Shown here: one piece after another, positions 47,774 through 57,100 of the stretch
Numbering within the stretch: the first letter of the stretch is position 1
How the letters are laid out: each line of letters begins with the position of its first letter
NCBI GenBank assembly: GCA_016794125.1
Contig: JAEUKT010000004.1
Span: 62,001 to 126,000 of the forward strand
Length of the DNA: 64,000 nt
Source of the DNA: Alphaproteobacteria bacterium
Lineage (GTDB): Bacteria > Pseudomonadota > Alphaproteobacteria > Micavibrionales > UBA2020
Direction of reading: 5' to 3'
Position numbers and translations under genes: made by a program
Notes under the pieces: generated by a model
Seen by the model: the letters and a program-made list of their open reading frames with translations, nothing else
The model's database searches: none
Told to the model about the DNA's origin: nothing

Positions 47774-50700
47774 ATGAGCCATGCGGATGATTACAGATCG
47801 CGTCAGAAAACTTCCATCGCGGGGTTTCTGTTCATGCCGCAGTTCCGCATGTGTTTTACAGGCTTTGCGCATCTTTTCCCCGTCTTTATGCGCTGCCTTG
47901 CGCAGGTTTTCGCCGAAGCGAAACTGATTCCTCCCTCGCATAACGCACTGAATTACGGCGCAAAAGAAGTTCCCAACACGCACCTGTTCGACCTGTTCGG
48001 CACGGCGTGGTTCACGCTGCGCGTGACAAAATCCTCGGCGCATCAATGGTCGATGTTCACGGGCGTGGTGCTGATGATCATGATGATGGCGCTGGCGGTC
48101 GGCGCGTTTTTCCTGCGCGTGGTGTTCGGTATCGGCAACGCCGTGCAGGCGCAACTGTTCCTGCCGCGCGTGTTCGAGCACCCTTGCGACCCTTATAGCG
48201 GCTGCGCGGGCGGCCCCGGCGAAACGGCGATCACGGGCGGTACCAGCACGATTGCGGCGCCGGGCGGATTGTTCGACACGCGCGTGAACGACGCGTCGGT
48301 TTCGACCGACTACGCGCTGATGGTGTTCGACAAAATTTTGCGCCAGGCGGCGACCGCGCCGGTCGGCAACGGCGGCGTGCTGCAAAACGCGCTGGTCGAC
48401 CTGATGCGCGTCTATAACACCGGCATGACGCTGATCGCGGGCGTGGTGACGCTGTGGATGATCACATCCATCGTTATTTCCACCGCGCGTACCGGCAAAC
48501 TGGGCGGCGGCCGCCACAACATGGTCTGGGCCCCGATCCGCATGGTTTTCGCGCTGGGCATCATTTTCCCGCTGGGCGCGCAGGGTTTCTCCTCCGGCCA
48601 GTACATGGTGATGAAACTGGCAGAATGGGGCTCCAACCTCGGCACCCGGGGCTGGGTGCAGTATATCGCGGGCGTGGTCGGCGACCAGAGCCTGCTTGCG
48701 CCTTTCTCCGTCCACAACGCGACATCTATCGCGGCGGGCGTGAACAAGGTCATGGTCTGCCAGATCGCCTTTAACTCGGCGGCGCAGAACGGATCGTTCG
48801 GCGGCGCAGACCCGCAGCAGCTGATCCGCGTCAAGCAGGACACGACCAACCGCGTGGGCTGGGTCGCGAACCGCTACACCAACGACACCGACGCGAATAT
48901 CTGCGGCACGATCACCTATGGCGTCGATAACGGCGCAAACTCCGACGTCGGCGCCGCGATGGCGAACACGGGCGTTTCCACGCCGATGGACCCGGCATCG
49001 GCCGCGCTTGCCGCGAACCCCGCGAACCGCACGATGTACACCAACTATGACCAGGAATTCGCCGACCGCCTCGCGGATTTCCGCCAGCGCATGATGGGCG
49101 CGCTGCAGCCGCTGCTGTCCGAAAACATGGACATCAACGCCAATACGGGCTCCGGCACCGGCGGCGGCACGGTTGTGACGCTGGCGCGCCAGCTGGCATG
49201 CCCCTTCGTCGCGCGCCGCTGGGAAACCACGACACCCAACCCTGTCGGCCTTATTCCCGCGCCCTATGCGGCGTGCCCGGGCGGTATCGTTGCGCCCGCG
49301 GCGGACCCCGATGCTTCTATCCCGCAGCGCCAGGTCGGCATGATGATGGACGCGATCCGCTGCACCTATGACGGCTCCGCACCCATTTCGCCTACCAGCC
49401 CCGGCTGCGGCGGCGGCCCGTTCGCCAAGGACGCGCTGATGGCCTATATCACCGGCCCGAACGGCATGGTCGCTGAAATGCAGCGCCGCGGCTGGGCGGG
49501 TATGGGCATGTGGTACCAGAAAATCGCCGCGCTGAACGCGCAAGTGGCTGGTGCCCGCGAGCCTACCGCCTCGGTCGAACCCGGCACGCTGTGGGAAGGC
49601 GCAACCAAGGGCGGCTTCTGGAGCAACCTGAAATGCGCGGGCCGCCGCATCGTCGGCCGCCCCTGCAAGAGCCCCGAGATCGAGGAAAAAGCAGCGTCCA
49701 TCCTTGGCGAATATGACGCCTGGTGGGCATCGGCGTCGCGCCCCGGCGCGCCTGCCAACACGCCGCTTGGCACCATGGGCGGCGCACAGCGTACGCAGGA
49801 CGTCACCCCGTCATCGTCGGGCGGCGGTCTGCGCACCGTGATCTCCTTCATCAAATCGGTTGCCTTCGGCGGCGGCGCAGGCCTGATGAACTGGGTGGCG
49901 GAACGCATCTGGCCGCGCGCTAGCGACGCCTTTTTCTTCAGCGCTGTCGATACGGCGGCCACCAACACCTATCCGCTGGCGACGCTGACGGATGCTGGCC
50001 ACCGCATCATCTATACCTCGCTCAGCATCCTGTCGGGCCTGTCGATCATCCAGATCCTGACCGCAGGTAAACTGTTCACGGTGTCGGGCGGTATCGGTTT
50101 CGCGGCATCTGCGGTTGCGAACGTGCTATCGACCATTTCGACCACGATGCTGGTGGCGGGCGTGATGATCGCCTTCTACCTGCCCGTGCTGCCGTTCCTG
50201 CGCGTGGCTTTCGCCGTGCTGACCTGGATGACTTCCGTGTTCGAAGCGGTGCTGATGGTGCCGATCGCGGCGCTGACGCATCTGGGCACCGAAGGCGAAG
50301 GGCTGGCGGGCGGCGCGCGAACGGCCTGGATTTTGTGGCTGAACGTGCTGATGCGCCCGGTGCTGGTCGTGTTCGGCTTCGTGGGCGGCATGCTGATCTT
50401 TAACGCCTTTGCGACCTATTTCCACACCACCTTCTCGCAAGGGGCCGCGACGCTGATTTCGACGCACAACATGTTTACCGCGATGGTGGCGCAGGTTACT
50501 TATTCGATCATCTATCTGGGCACGCTCTATACGGCGGCGAACACGTCGTTCAAGCTGATGGACGTGATCCCGAACGCGCTGATGCGCTGGATGGGCGGCT
50601 CGCCTGACCACAGCATGGACGACCATAGCGACGGCAACATGCTGACGGCTGCGAAGATGATGGAGGGCATGGCCCCCAAATTCCAGTACGGCGGCAAACA

Positions 50701-50812
50701 GGCCCAAGACCCGAATGCAACGCCCGGCGTTACCAATGCCGCGGCGAAGGGCAGCGGGGGACTCGGCATGGGCGCCGGTTCCGGCGGGCAGTCGGGCAAG
50801 GGCGGCGCGTAA
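47774..50812 (+). CDS. DotA/TraY-family membrane protein, paralogue 1
   Basis: A 1012-residue polytopic membrane protein of the DotA/TraY family, the inner-membrane component of type IVB secretion and IncI conjugation systems. A conserved N-terminal cytoplasmic region (MPQFRMCF at 21-28) precedes membrane helix 1 (about 95-118) and helix 2 (about 215-237). The family block GRHNMVWAPIRMVFALG (from 246) leads to AEWGSN. A large, variable extracytoplasmic section follows up to about 735, with Cys621-x9-Cys631. The C-terminal helices contain FEAVLMVPIAALTHL and LNVLMRPVLVVFGF, the hallmark of DotA. GGGG precedes the ATG. No signal peptide is evident. It is monocistronic, with terminator at 50872. 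Confidence 0.8.
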   Translation: MSHADDYRSRQKTSIAGFLFMPQFRMCFTGFAHLFPVFMRCLAQVFAEAKLIPPSHNALNYGAKEVPNTHLFDLFGTAWFTLRVTKSSAHQWSMFTGVVLMIMMMALAVGAFFLRVVFGIGNAVQAQLFLPRVFEHPCDPYSGCAGGPGETAITGGTSTIAAPGGLFDTRVNDASVSTDYALMVFDKILRQAATAPVGNGGVLQNALVDLMRVYNTGMTLIAGVVTLWMITSIVISTARTGKLGGGRHNMVWAPIRMVFALGIIFPLGAQGFSSGQYMVMKLAEWGSNLGTRGWVQYIAGVVGDQSLLAPFSVHNATSIAAGVNKVMVCQIAFNSAAQNGSFGGADPQQLIRVKQDTTNRVGWVANRYTNDTDANICGTITYGVDNGANSDVGAAMANTGVSTPMDPASAALAANPANRTMYTNYDQEFADRLADFRQRMMGALQPLLSENMDINANTGSGTGGGTVVTLARQLACPFVARRWETTTPNPVGLIPAPYAACPGGIVAPAADPDASIPQRQVGMMMDAIRCTYDGSAPISPTSPGCGGGPFAKDALMAYITGPNGMVAEMQRRGWAGMGMWYQKIAALNAQVAGAREPTASVEPGTLWEGATKGGFWSNLKCAGRRIVGRPCKSPEIEEKAASILGEYDAWWASASRPGAPANTPLGTMGGAQRTQDVTPSSSGGGLRTVISFIKSVAFGGGAGLMNWVAERIWPRASDAFFFSAVDTAATNTYPLATLTDAGHRIIYTSLSILSGLSIIQILTAGKLFTVSGGIGFAASAVANVLSTISTTMLVAGVMIAFYLPVLPFLRVAFAVLTWMTSVFEAVLMVPIAALTHLGTEGEGLAGGARTAWILWLNVLMRPVLVVFGFVGGMLIFNAFATYFHTTFSQGAATLISTHNMFTAMVAQVTYSIIYLGTLYTAANTSFKLMDVIPNALMRWMGGSPDHSMDDHSDGNMLTAAKMMEGMAPKFQYGGKQAQDPNATPGVTNAAAKGSGGLGMGAGSGGQSGKGGA

Positions 50813-50871
50813 AAGACCCTGTGCGCAGGCTTGCGCAGGTCATAACGCGGTCCTTGCTGAAAATAAATTAC

Positions 50872-50910
50872 GCGCCGCCGGTTCCCTTTGGGTGCCGGCG
50901 GTTCGTTTTC
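50872..50910 (+). terminator. Terminator of DotA/TraY paralogue 1
   Basis: Stem CCGCCGG (50875-50881) / CCGGCGG (50895-50901) followed by TTCGTTTT. It lies about 60 bp after the stop. Confidence 0.7.
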
Positions 50911-50953
50911 CGCCGATCCCCTTGCCGGCGCTCGGTTTTTTATACCCATACAA

Positions 50954-51028
50954 TTTTGCATAAATTCACGTAAATTTGACGGTTTTAGGAAAAAGGCGTA
51001 TCATGAAAGAATAAGCCTGATTTAGGTG
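50954..51028 (+). promoter_or_regulatory. Conserved promoter cassette, copy 2
   Basis: TTGACG (50976-50981), 17-bp spacer, TATCAT (50999-51004). Upstream TTTTGCATAAAT and downstream AATAAGCCTGATTTAGG match the other copies. The spacer differs at one position (TTTTAGG for TTTTAAG). Confidence 0.85.
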
Positions 51029-51057
51029 TGTGTGTCTGTTTTTGTCGGGGTTTAACC

Positions 51058-53958
51058 ATGAGCGACGCCAGAGAATCGAACCGCATCAAGGGAACAAGTG
51101 TCGCGGCATTTATGTTCATGCCGCAGTTCCGGATGTGCTTCCAAGGGTTCTCCCACATTTATCCGGTATTCATGCGGGTGCTTGCCCTCATGTTCGTGCA
51201 GGCAAAACTTTTGCCCGATGACCATCCCGCGCTGAACTACGGCGCGCAGGGCGTTCCCAATACGCAGATTCGCGACCTGTTCGGCGAAGCATGGTTCACG
51301 CTGCGCACGACGCGCGCCACCACCTTCCAGTACGGCATGTTCGGCGGGATCATCATGATGATGGTGACGCTGGCCGCCGCGATCGGCACGTTCTTCGCGC
51401 GCATTTTCTTCGGCCTTGGCGAAGTGGCGCAGGCGCAGATTTTCGCGCATCCCGCCGACCCCTACGGCACGGGTCTCACCGATATCTCGGGCGGTACCGC
51501 CGGCATCACCGGCGCGGCCGGCCTGTTCGATTCCCGCGTCAACGGCTCGGGCATCTCGACCGACTACGCGCTGATGGTGCTCGACAAAATTCTCCGCCAG
51601 GCGGCAACCGGCGTGCCCGGCAACGGCGGTGCGCTGCAAAACGCGCTGGCCGGCCTGATGCAGGTCTATAACTCGGGCGTGCTGCTGGTGGCAGGCGCGA
51701 TGCTGTTCTGGATGGTGCTGTCCATCATCGTCGATTCGGCGAAAACCGGTCTTTTCGGCGGCGGCCGCCACAACATGGTCTGGACCCCGATCCGCGTCGT
51801 TTTCGCGCTCGGCATCATGATCCCGCTTGGCAACCAGGGTTTCTCCTCCGGCCAGTATGCCGTGATGAAACTGGCGGAATGGGGCTCCAACTTCGGCTCC
51901 ACCGGCTGGCTGACCTATGTGGGCGGCGTCGTCGGCGACCAGTCGCTGCTGTCGCCTTTCTCGGCATCCAACGCAACCTCGCTTGTGGCCGGCATCAACA
52001 AGGTGATGGTCTGTCAGGTCGCGTTCAACACCTATCTGCAGCAATCGACCGGCGGCATGGATCCGCGCCAGGTCATCCGCATTAAACAGGATTTGACCAA
52101 CCGCACCGGCTGGGTCACGAACCGCTACACCAACGACACCGACCCCAACGTCTGCGGCACGATCACTTACGGCACCAGCGCGAACGCGGGTACGGAAGAC
52201 GTCGACATGATGCTGGCGAACACGACCGCCACCACCCCGATGGATGCAGCTTCGACCGCGGCCGCCAACGCGAACCGCGCGACCTATACGAACTACAAGG
52301 CCACGATGGCGACCGCCGTCGCGGGCTTCCGCAACAAAATGATGGGCGCGCTGCAAAACCAGCTGAACGAAACCTCGCTGAACGGCGTTACCGGCACGGG
52401 CGGCCCGATCATCCAGACCGCGCGCGCCTTCGCCTGCGATTTCGTGGCACGCCGCTACGGCAACCCCGGCACGCCGAACAACCCGGTCGGCCTGATGACG
52501 GGCGGTTATAACAACTGCGCCGCGATGGCGACCCCCGCAAACGACCCGAACGCGGCACAGCCCCAGCAGGAACTGGACCAGCTGATGCAGGCGGTCAACC
52601 AGGTCTATGACGGCGGCGTGGCCCCCGATGGTGCCGCCGGTTCCGCGAAAGCCGACCTGATGGCCTATATCCGCGGCGGCGACATGATGAACGAGATGAG
52701 ACAGCGCGGCTGGGCCGGCATGGGCATGTGGTATCAGGACATCGCGTCGCTGAACGGCCTGCTGCAATCGGCGCGCGAACCCACCGCGACGGTCGAACCC
52801 GGCACGCTGTGGGAAGGCGCCGGTAAGGGCGGCTTCTGGTCGTCGGTCTGGAACACCATGAAATGCGCGGGCCGCAAACTGTTCGGCCGCGCCTGCAAAA
52901 ACCCCGACATCGAGGAAAAAGTGGTCGGCGTCATGGCAGACTATGACCGCTGGTGGGCCGATGCGTCGCGCCCCGGCTCGGCTGGCCGTACCGATTACGG
53001 CACCGCGCAGCGTACCTCCGACCTGAACCCTTCTTCGGGTGGCGGCGGTTTCTGGTCGATGATCTCGTTCCTGAAAAACCTCGCAACGGGCGACCTCAGC
53101 ATCGCGGACTGGATTATCTCGAAAATCTGGCCGCGTGCGGACGACATGTTCCTGTTCAAGGCGGTTGACCTTGCTGCGACCAACACCTATCCGCTCGCGT
53201 CGCTGGCCGATACCGGCTACTCGATCATCGGCACGGCCACGACCATCATGGTCCTGCTGACTGTGCTGCAGATCCTGTCGAGCGCGGAGATCGCGACCTT
53301 CTCCGGCGGTGGTGGTCTTGCGGTGTCGGCGCTGGCGAACGGCCTTGCCACGATTGCGATGACCATGATGGTGGCGGGCGTGATGATCGCCTTCTACCTG
53401 CCGGTCCTGCCGTTCCTGCGCGTGGCTTTCGCGGTTCTCACCTGGATGACCTCGGTGTTCGAGGCTGTCGTGATGGTGCCGATCGCGGCGCTGGCGCACC
53501 TGACTTCCGAAGGCGACGGCCTTGCGGGCGGTGCGCGCACGGCGTGGATCCTGTGGCTGAACGTGCTGATGCGCCCGATTCTGGTCGTGTTCGGCTTCGT
53601 CGCGGGGATGCTGATCTTTAATACCTTCGCGGTCTATTTCCACACGACCTTCAGCCAGGGTTCGGCTGCGGTCCTGGCCTCGAACGGCAACCCGATCATG
53701 ATGGTCCTGGGGCAGGTGGCTTATTCGGTCATCTATCTGGGCACGCTGTACACGGCTGCGAACACCTCGTTCAAGCTGATGGACATGTTCCCCTCGGCCC
53801 TGATGCGCTGGATGGGCGGCTCACCTGACCATAGCATGGACGACCATAACGACGGCATGATGCTGGCTGGTACCCAGCTGCTCGGCCAGATGAAGCCCAA
53901 CTTCAACCTCAAGAGCAATGGCGGCGCGCCCAAAAATACCGGCGTCACCAAGGCCTAA
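51058..53958 (+). CDS. DotA/TraY-family membrane protein, paralogue 2
   Basis: A 966-residue homologue of paralogue 1 and the shortest of the four. The same N-terminal stretch (FMFMPQFRMCFQGFSHIYP) leads into helix 1 (MFGGIIMMMVTLAAAIGTFF). The block GRHNMVWTPIRVVFALG is followed by AEWGSNFG. The large extracytoplasmic region carries a CAGRKLFGRAC pair, and the C-terminal part repeats FEAVVMVPIAALAHL and LNVLMRPILVVFGF. The C-terminus GGSPDHSMDDHNDG is almost the same as in paralogue 1, so these two are closest. The ATG at 51058 follows a GGGG motif as in the others; an open frame ten codons upstream is not used. Monocistronic. Confidence 0.82.
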   Translation: MSDARESNRIKGTSVAAFMFMPQFRMCFQGFSHIYPVFMRVLALMFVQAKLLPDDHPALNYGAQGVPNTQIRDLFGEAWFTLRTTRATTFQYGMFGGIIMMMVTLAAAIGTFFARIFFGLGEVAQAQIFAHPADPYGTGLTDISGGTAGITGAAGLFDSRVNGSGISTDYALMVLDKILRQAATGVPGNGGALQNALAGLMQVYNSGVLLVAGAMLFWMVLSIIVDSAKTGLFGGGRHNMVWTPIRVVFALGIMIPLGNQGFSSGQYAVMKLAEWGSNFGSTGWLTYVGGVVGDQSLLSPFSASNATSLVAGINKVMVCQVAFNTYLQQSTGGMDPRQVIRIKQDLTNRTGWVTNRYTNDTDPNVCGTITYGTSANAGTEDVDMMLANTTATTPMDAASTAAANANRATYTNYKATMATAVAGFRNKMMGALQNQLNETSLNGVTGTGGPIIQTARAFACDFVARRYGNPGTPNNPVGLMTGGYNNCAAMATPANDPNAAQPQQELDQLMQAVNQVYDGGVAPDGAAGSAKADLMAYIRGGDMMNEMRQRGWAGMGMWYQDIASLNGLLQSAREPTATVEPGTLWEGAGKGGFWSSVWNTMKCAGRKLFGRACKNPDIEEKVVGVMADYDRWWADASRPGSAGRTDYGTAQRTSDLNPSSGGGGFWSMISFLKNLATGDLSIADWIISKIWPRADDMFLFKAVDLAATNTYPLASLADTGYSIIGTATTIMVLLTVLQILSSAEIATFSGGGGLAVSALANGLATIAMTMMVAGVMIAFYLPVLPFLRVAFAVLTWMTSVFEAVVMVPIAALAHLTSEGDGLAGGARTAWILWLNVLMRPILVVFGFVAGMLIFNTFAVYFHTTFSQGSAAVLASNGNPIMMVLGQVAYSVIYLGTLYTAANTSFKLMDMFPSALMRWMGGSPDHSMDDHNDGMMLAGTQLLGQMKPNFNLKSNGGAPKNTGVTKA

Positions 53959-53983
53959 GGGACTGGCTTCAGCCAAAGAAATC

Positions 53984-54016
53984 ACCGCCGGATCGCAAGG
54001 TCCGGCGGTTTTCTTT
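53984..54016 (+). terminator. Terminator of DotA/TraY paralogue 2
   Basis: Stem ACCGCCGGA (53984-53992) / TCCGGCGGT (54001-54009) with an eight-base loop and TTTTCTTTT tail. Confidence 0.88.
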
Positions 54017-54053
54017 TGGGCGTGACGGCTGGGGGACTTATGTACCTGTAAAA

Positions 54054-54128
54054 TTTTGCATAAATGCCCGTAAATTTGACGGTTTTAAGAAAAAGGCGTA
54101 GAATGAAAGAATAAGCCTGATTTAGGTG
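54054..54128 (+). promoter_or_regulatory. Conserved promoter cassette, copy 3
   Basis: TTGACG (54076-54081), 17-bp spacer, TAGAAT (54099-54104). Upstream TTTTGCATAAATGCCCG and downstream AATAAGCCTGATTTAGGTG match copy 2. This copy has the variant -10 box TAGAAT, which may alter its strength. Confidence 0.85.
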
Positions 54129-54157
54129 TGTGGAACTATTTTCTCGGGGCATCACGC

Positions 54158-57100
54158 ATGAAACGCATGGTCAAACCTAAGCTTAATCAAGGCATTGCTG
54201 CCGAAGAAGAGCTCAAGGTCAACCCTTACCTCGCACGCCGTATCCGTGATGCGATGACCAATATGCGCGTCCCCCGTATCAAGGCAAAATCGACCGCCGC
54301 TTTCGTGTTCCTGCCGCAATTCCGCATGTGTTTTGAAGGCATGTCGCATCTTTATCCCGCGTTTATCCGCACGATGGCGACGATGTTCGCCGAAGTGTCG
54401 CTGATTCCCGCGACTCACCCCGCGCTCGAGGCGGATGCGATCACCAAAAAATCCTACAGCTTCCGCAAGCTTCTGGGCGAAGTGTGGTTCCGCCTGAAAA
54501 CCAACCGCGCGACCACCTATCAATGGACGATGTTCGGCGCGGTCATGATGATGATCATGGCGTTCACCGCATCGCTTGGCGCGTTCTTCGCGCGTATTTT
54601 CCTGGGCGTCGGCGCGGTTGCGCAGGCGCAGATCTTCGAAGCCTTCCGCCACCCCGGCGACCCGTACCTGAAGGGTCAGGGCGTGACCGAACTGGATGCC
54701 ACCGCCGGCACGATCGCCGGCTCCAGCGGCCTGTTCGACCTGCGCGTGCAGGGTAACGGCATTTCCACCGACTACGCGCTGATGGCGCTCGACAAGGTGC
54801 TGCGCCAGGGCATGGCCAGCAACCCGACCGGCGGCGCGCTGCAAAACGCGCTGGGCGGGTTGATGCAGATTTACAACTCCGGCATGCTCGTCGTCGCCTG
54901 CCTGATGATCGGCTGGATGGTCATTTCCGTCATCATCGACACCGCGAAAACCGGCACCGTCGGCGGCGGCCGCCACAACATGGTCTGGGTGCCGGTGCGC
55001 GTTCTGTTCGCGCTTGGCATCATGTTCCCGCTGGGCTCGGCCGGTTTTTCCGGCGGCCAGTACATGGTCGTGAAACTCGCCGAATGGGGCTCCAACTTCG
55101 GTACGCGCGGCTGGGCGACCTATGTCGCCTCCGTCGTCGGCAACCAGACGCTGCTGTCGCCCTATACCGTCAACAACAATACCAACGTCGTGACCTCGAT
55201 CAGCAAGATCATGGTGTGCCAGGCGGCGTATAACACCTACCTGCAGCAGCGCACCGGCGCGCTCGACCCCGATCAGGTGATCGAGATGAAGCAGGACACG
55301 ATGAGCGGCGCGCCCGGCACGCCGCAGCAAAGCCAGCTGTTTATCACCAACCGTTATTCGAACAACACGGCCAACAACATCTGCGGCGCGATCAAATACG
55401 CGACCGCCGCGACGCCCGATGACCGCAACCAGTTCCTCGACTGGAGCACGGCGACCCCGAATACGGCGATGACCGCCTCCACCTCCACCGCGACCATGCC
55501 CGACAACAACTACAAAAACGTCGGTATGGCGACCGCCGTGAAGGGATTCCGCGATGCCATGCGCGGCGCTCTTGCCGCCGACCTCGTCGATACGCCGACG
55601 GGCGTGGGTGCGGGTTCTGTCATCAACGACGCGCGCGCCTTTGCGTGCCAGTTCGTCGCGCGCCGCTTCTCCGACGGCGGCGGCGCGGGTAACCCCGTGG
55701 CCGATATCCCGATGTGCCCGGGTGCTGCGGCTGCGGCGACCGACCCCGACGTTTCGTCGCACCAGAACATGCTGAACACGATGCAGGCCGCGATGATGGC
55801 TGCCTATACGGGCGGCGGGCGCGGCGCGCTGAACAACTATATCGGCACGACGCCGGCCAGCCCGATGATGACCGAGATGTCGGCGCGCGGCTGGGCGGGC
55901 ATGGCGATGTGGTATCAGGACATCGCGAACCTGAACAACGTGCAATATACGGCGCAGGAACCCATGGCATCGGTCGAGCCCGGCTCAATCTGGTCGGGTT
56001 CCGGCGGCGCGGGCTGGGAGCGTTGCGCGGGCGACGCGAACGAATCCGGCGAACAGTGCAAAATCTCCGGCCTCGAGGACAAGGTATTCTCGGTCATGAA
56101 CGAATATGACCGCTGGTGGGGTGTTTCCGGCCTGGCCGGCGCGCCCGGCAAGACCGGTCAGGCGGCGACCACCGCCAACCAGGAATTGAACCCCGCCGTG
56201 GGTTCGTCCATCGGCTCGATCCTGTCGTGGATCGGCAACGTGTCGATCGGCGACAACGGCATCCTGACCGTGCTGACGCGCTTTATCTTCCCGCGCGCGG
56301 CTGGCGTGTTCCTGTTCAAGGCGGTCGACCTGTCGGCCACCAATACCTATCCGCTGGCGCAGCTGTCGGATACCGGCCACAGCGTGCTGGGCATCGGCGC
56401 GCTGCTGTGGACGGGCGTTTCCATCCTGCAGGCGGTATCCACGATCGACGGCGCGGGCTTCTCGCTGGGTAAAGGCCTTGCCTTCTCGGCGTTGATGGGT
56501 GCGCTTGCTTCCGTCGGCTCCATGATGATCCTTGCGGGTGTCGTGATTTCGTTCTACCTGCCGGCGCTGCCCTTCATCCGCGTCGCGTTCTCCGTCCTCA
56601 CCTGGCTGACCTCGGTGTTCGAGGCGGTGGTGATGGTGCCGGTCGCGGCGCTGACGCACCTGTCCACCATGGGGCCCGGGCTGATGGGCAACCACGGGCG
56701 GACGGCCTGGACGCTTTGGTTCAACGTCTTCATGCGCCCGATCCTGACCGTGTTCGGCTTCGTCGCCGGCATGCTGTGCTATTCGACCTTCGCGGTGTTT
56801 TTCCACACGACCTTCGAACAGGGCGCCGCCTCGGTGATGTCCACGCATTGGTATCCGATGCAGATCCTTGCCAAAGTCGCGTATTCGGTGATTTACCTCG
56901 GCACGCTCTATGCGGCGGCGAATACCTCGTTCAAGCTTCTGGACGTATTCCCCAACCACCTGATGCGCTGGCTTGGCGAATGGGGCGCGAAACAGGATAC
57001 CGCGCTGCTGGACGGCCGTTCCAACATCGGCGGCGGCCTCGGCTTCGCCGGTGCGACCATGATCAAGAACCTGGAACAGGCGATTCCGATGTCGCAGGGC

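Noticed and set aside
51052..53643. 863-codon open frame antisense to DotA/TraY paralogue 2, and similar long antisense frames at 7648-9792, 12077-14434, 55985-58405 and 61863-63695
   Set aside because: These are mirror frames of G+C-rich genes. The translations are Arg/His-rich, lack recognisable domains, and the sense genes are well supported.
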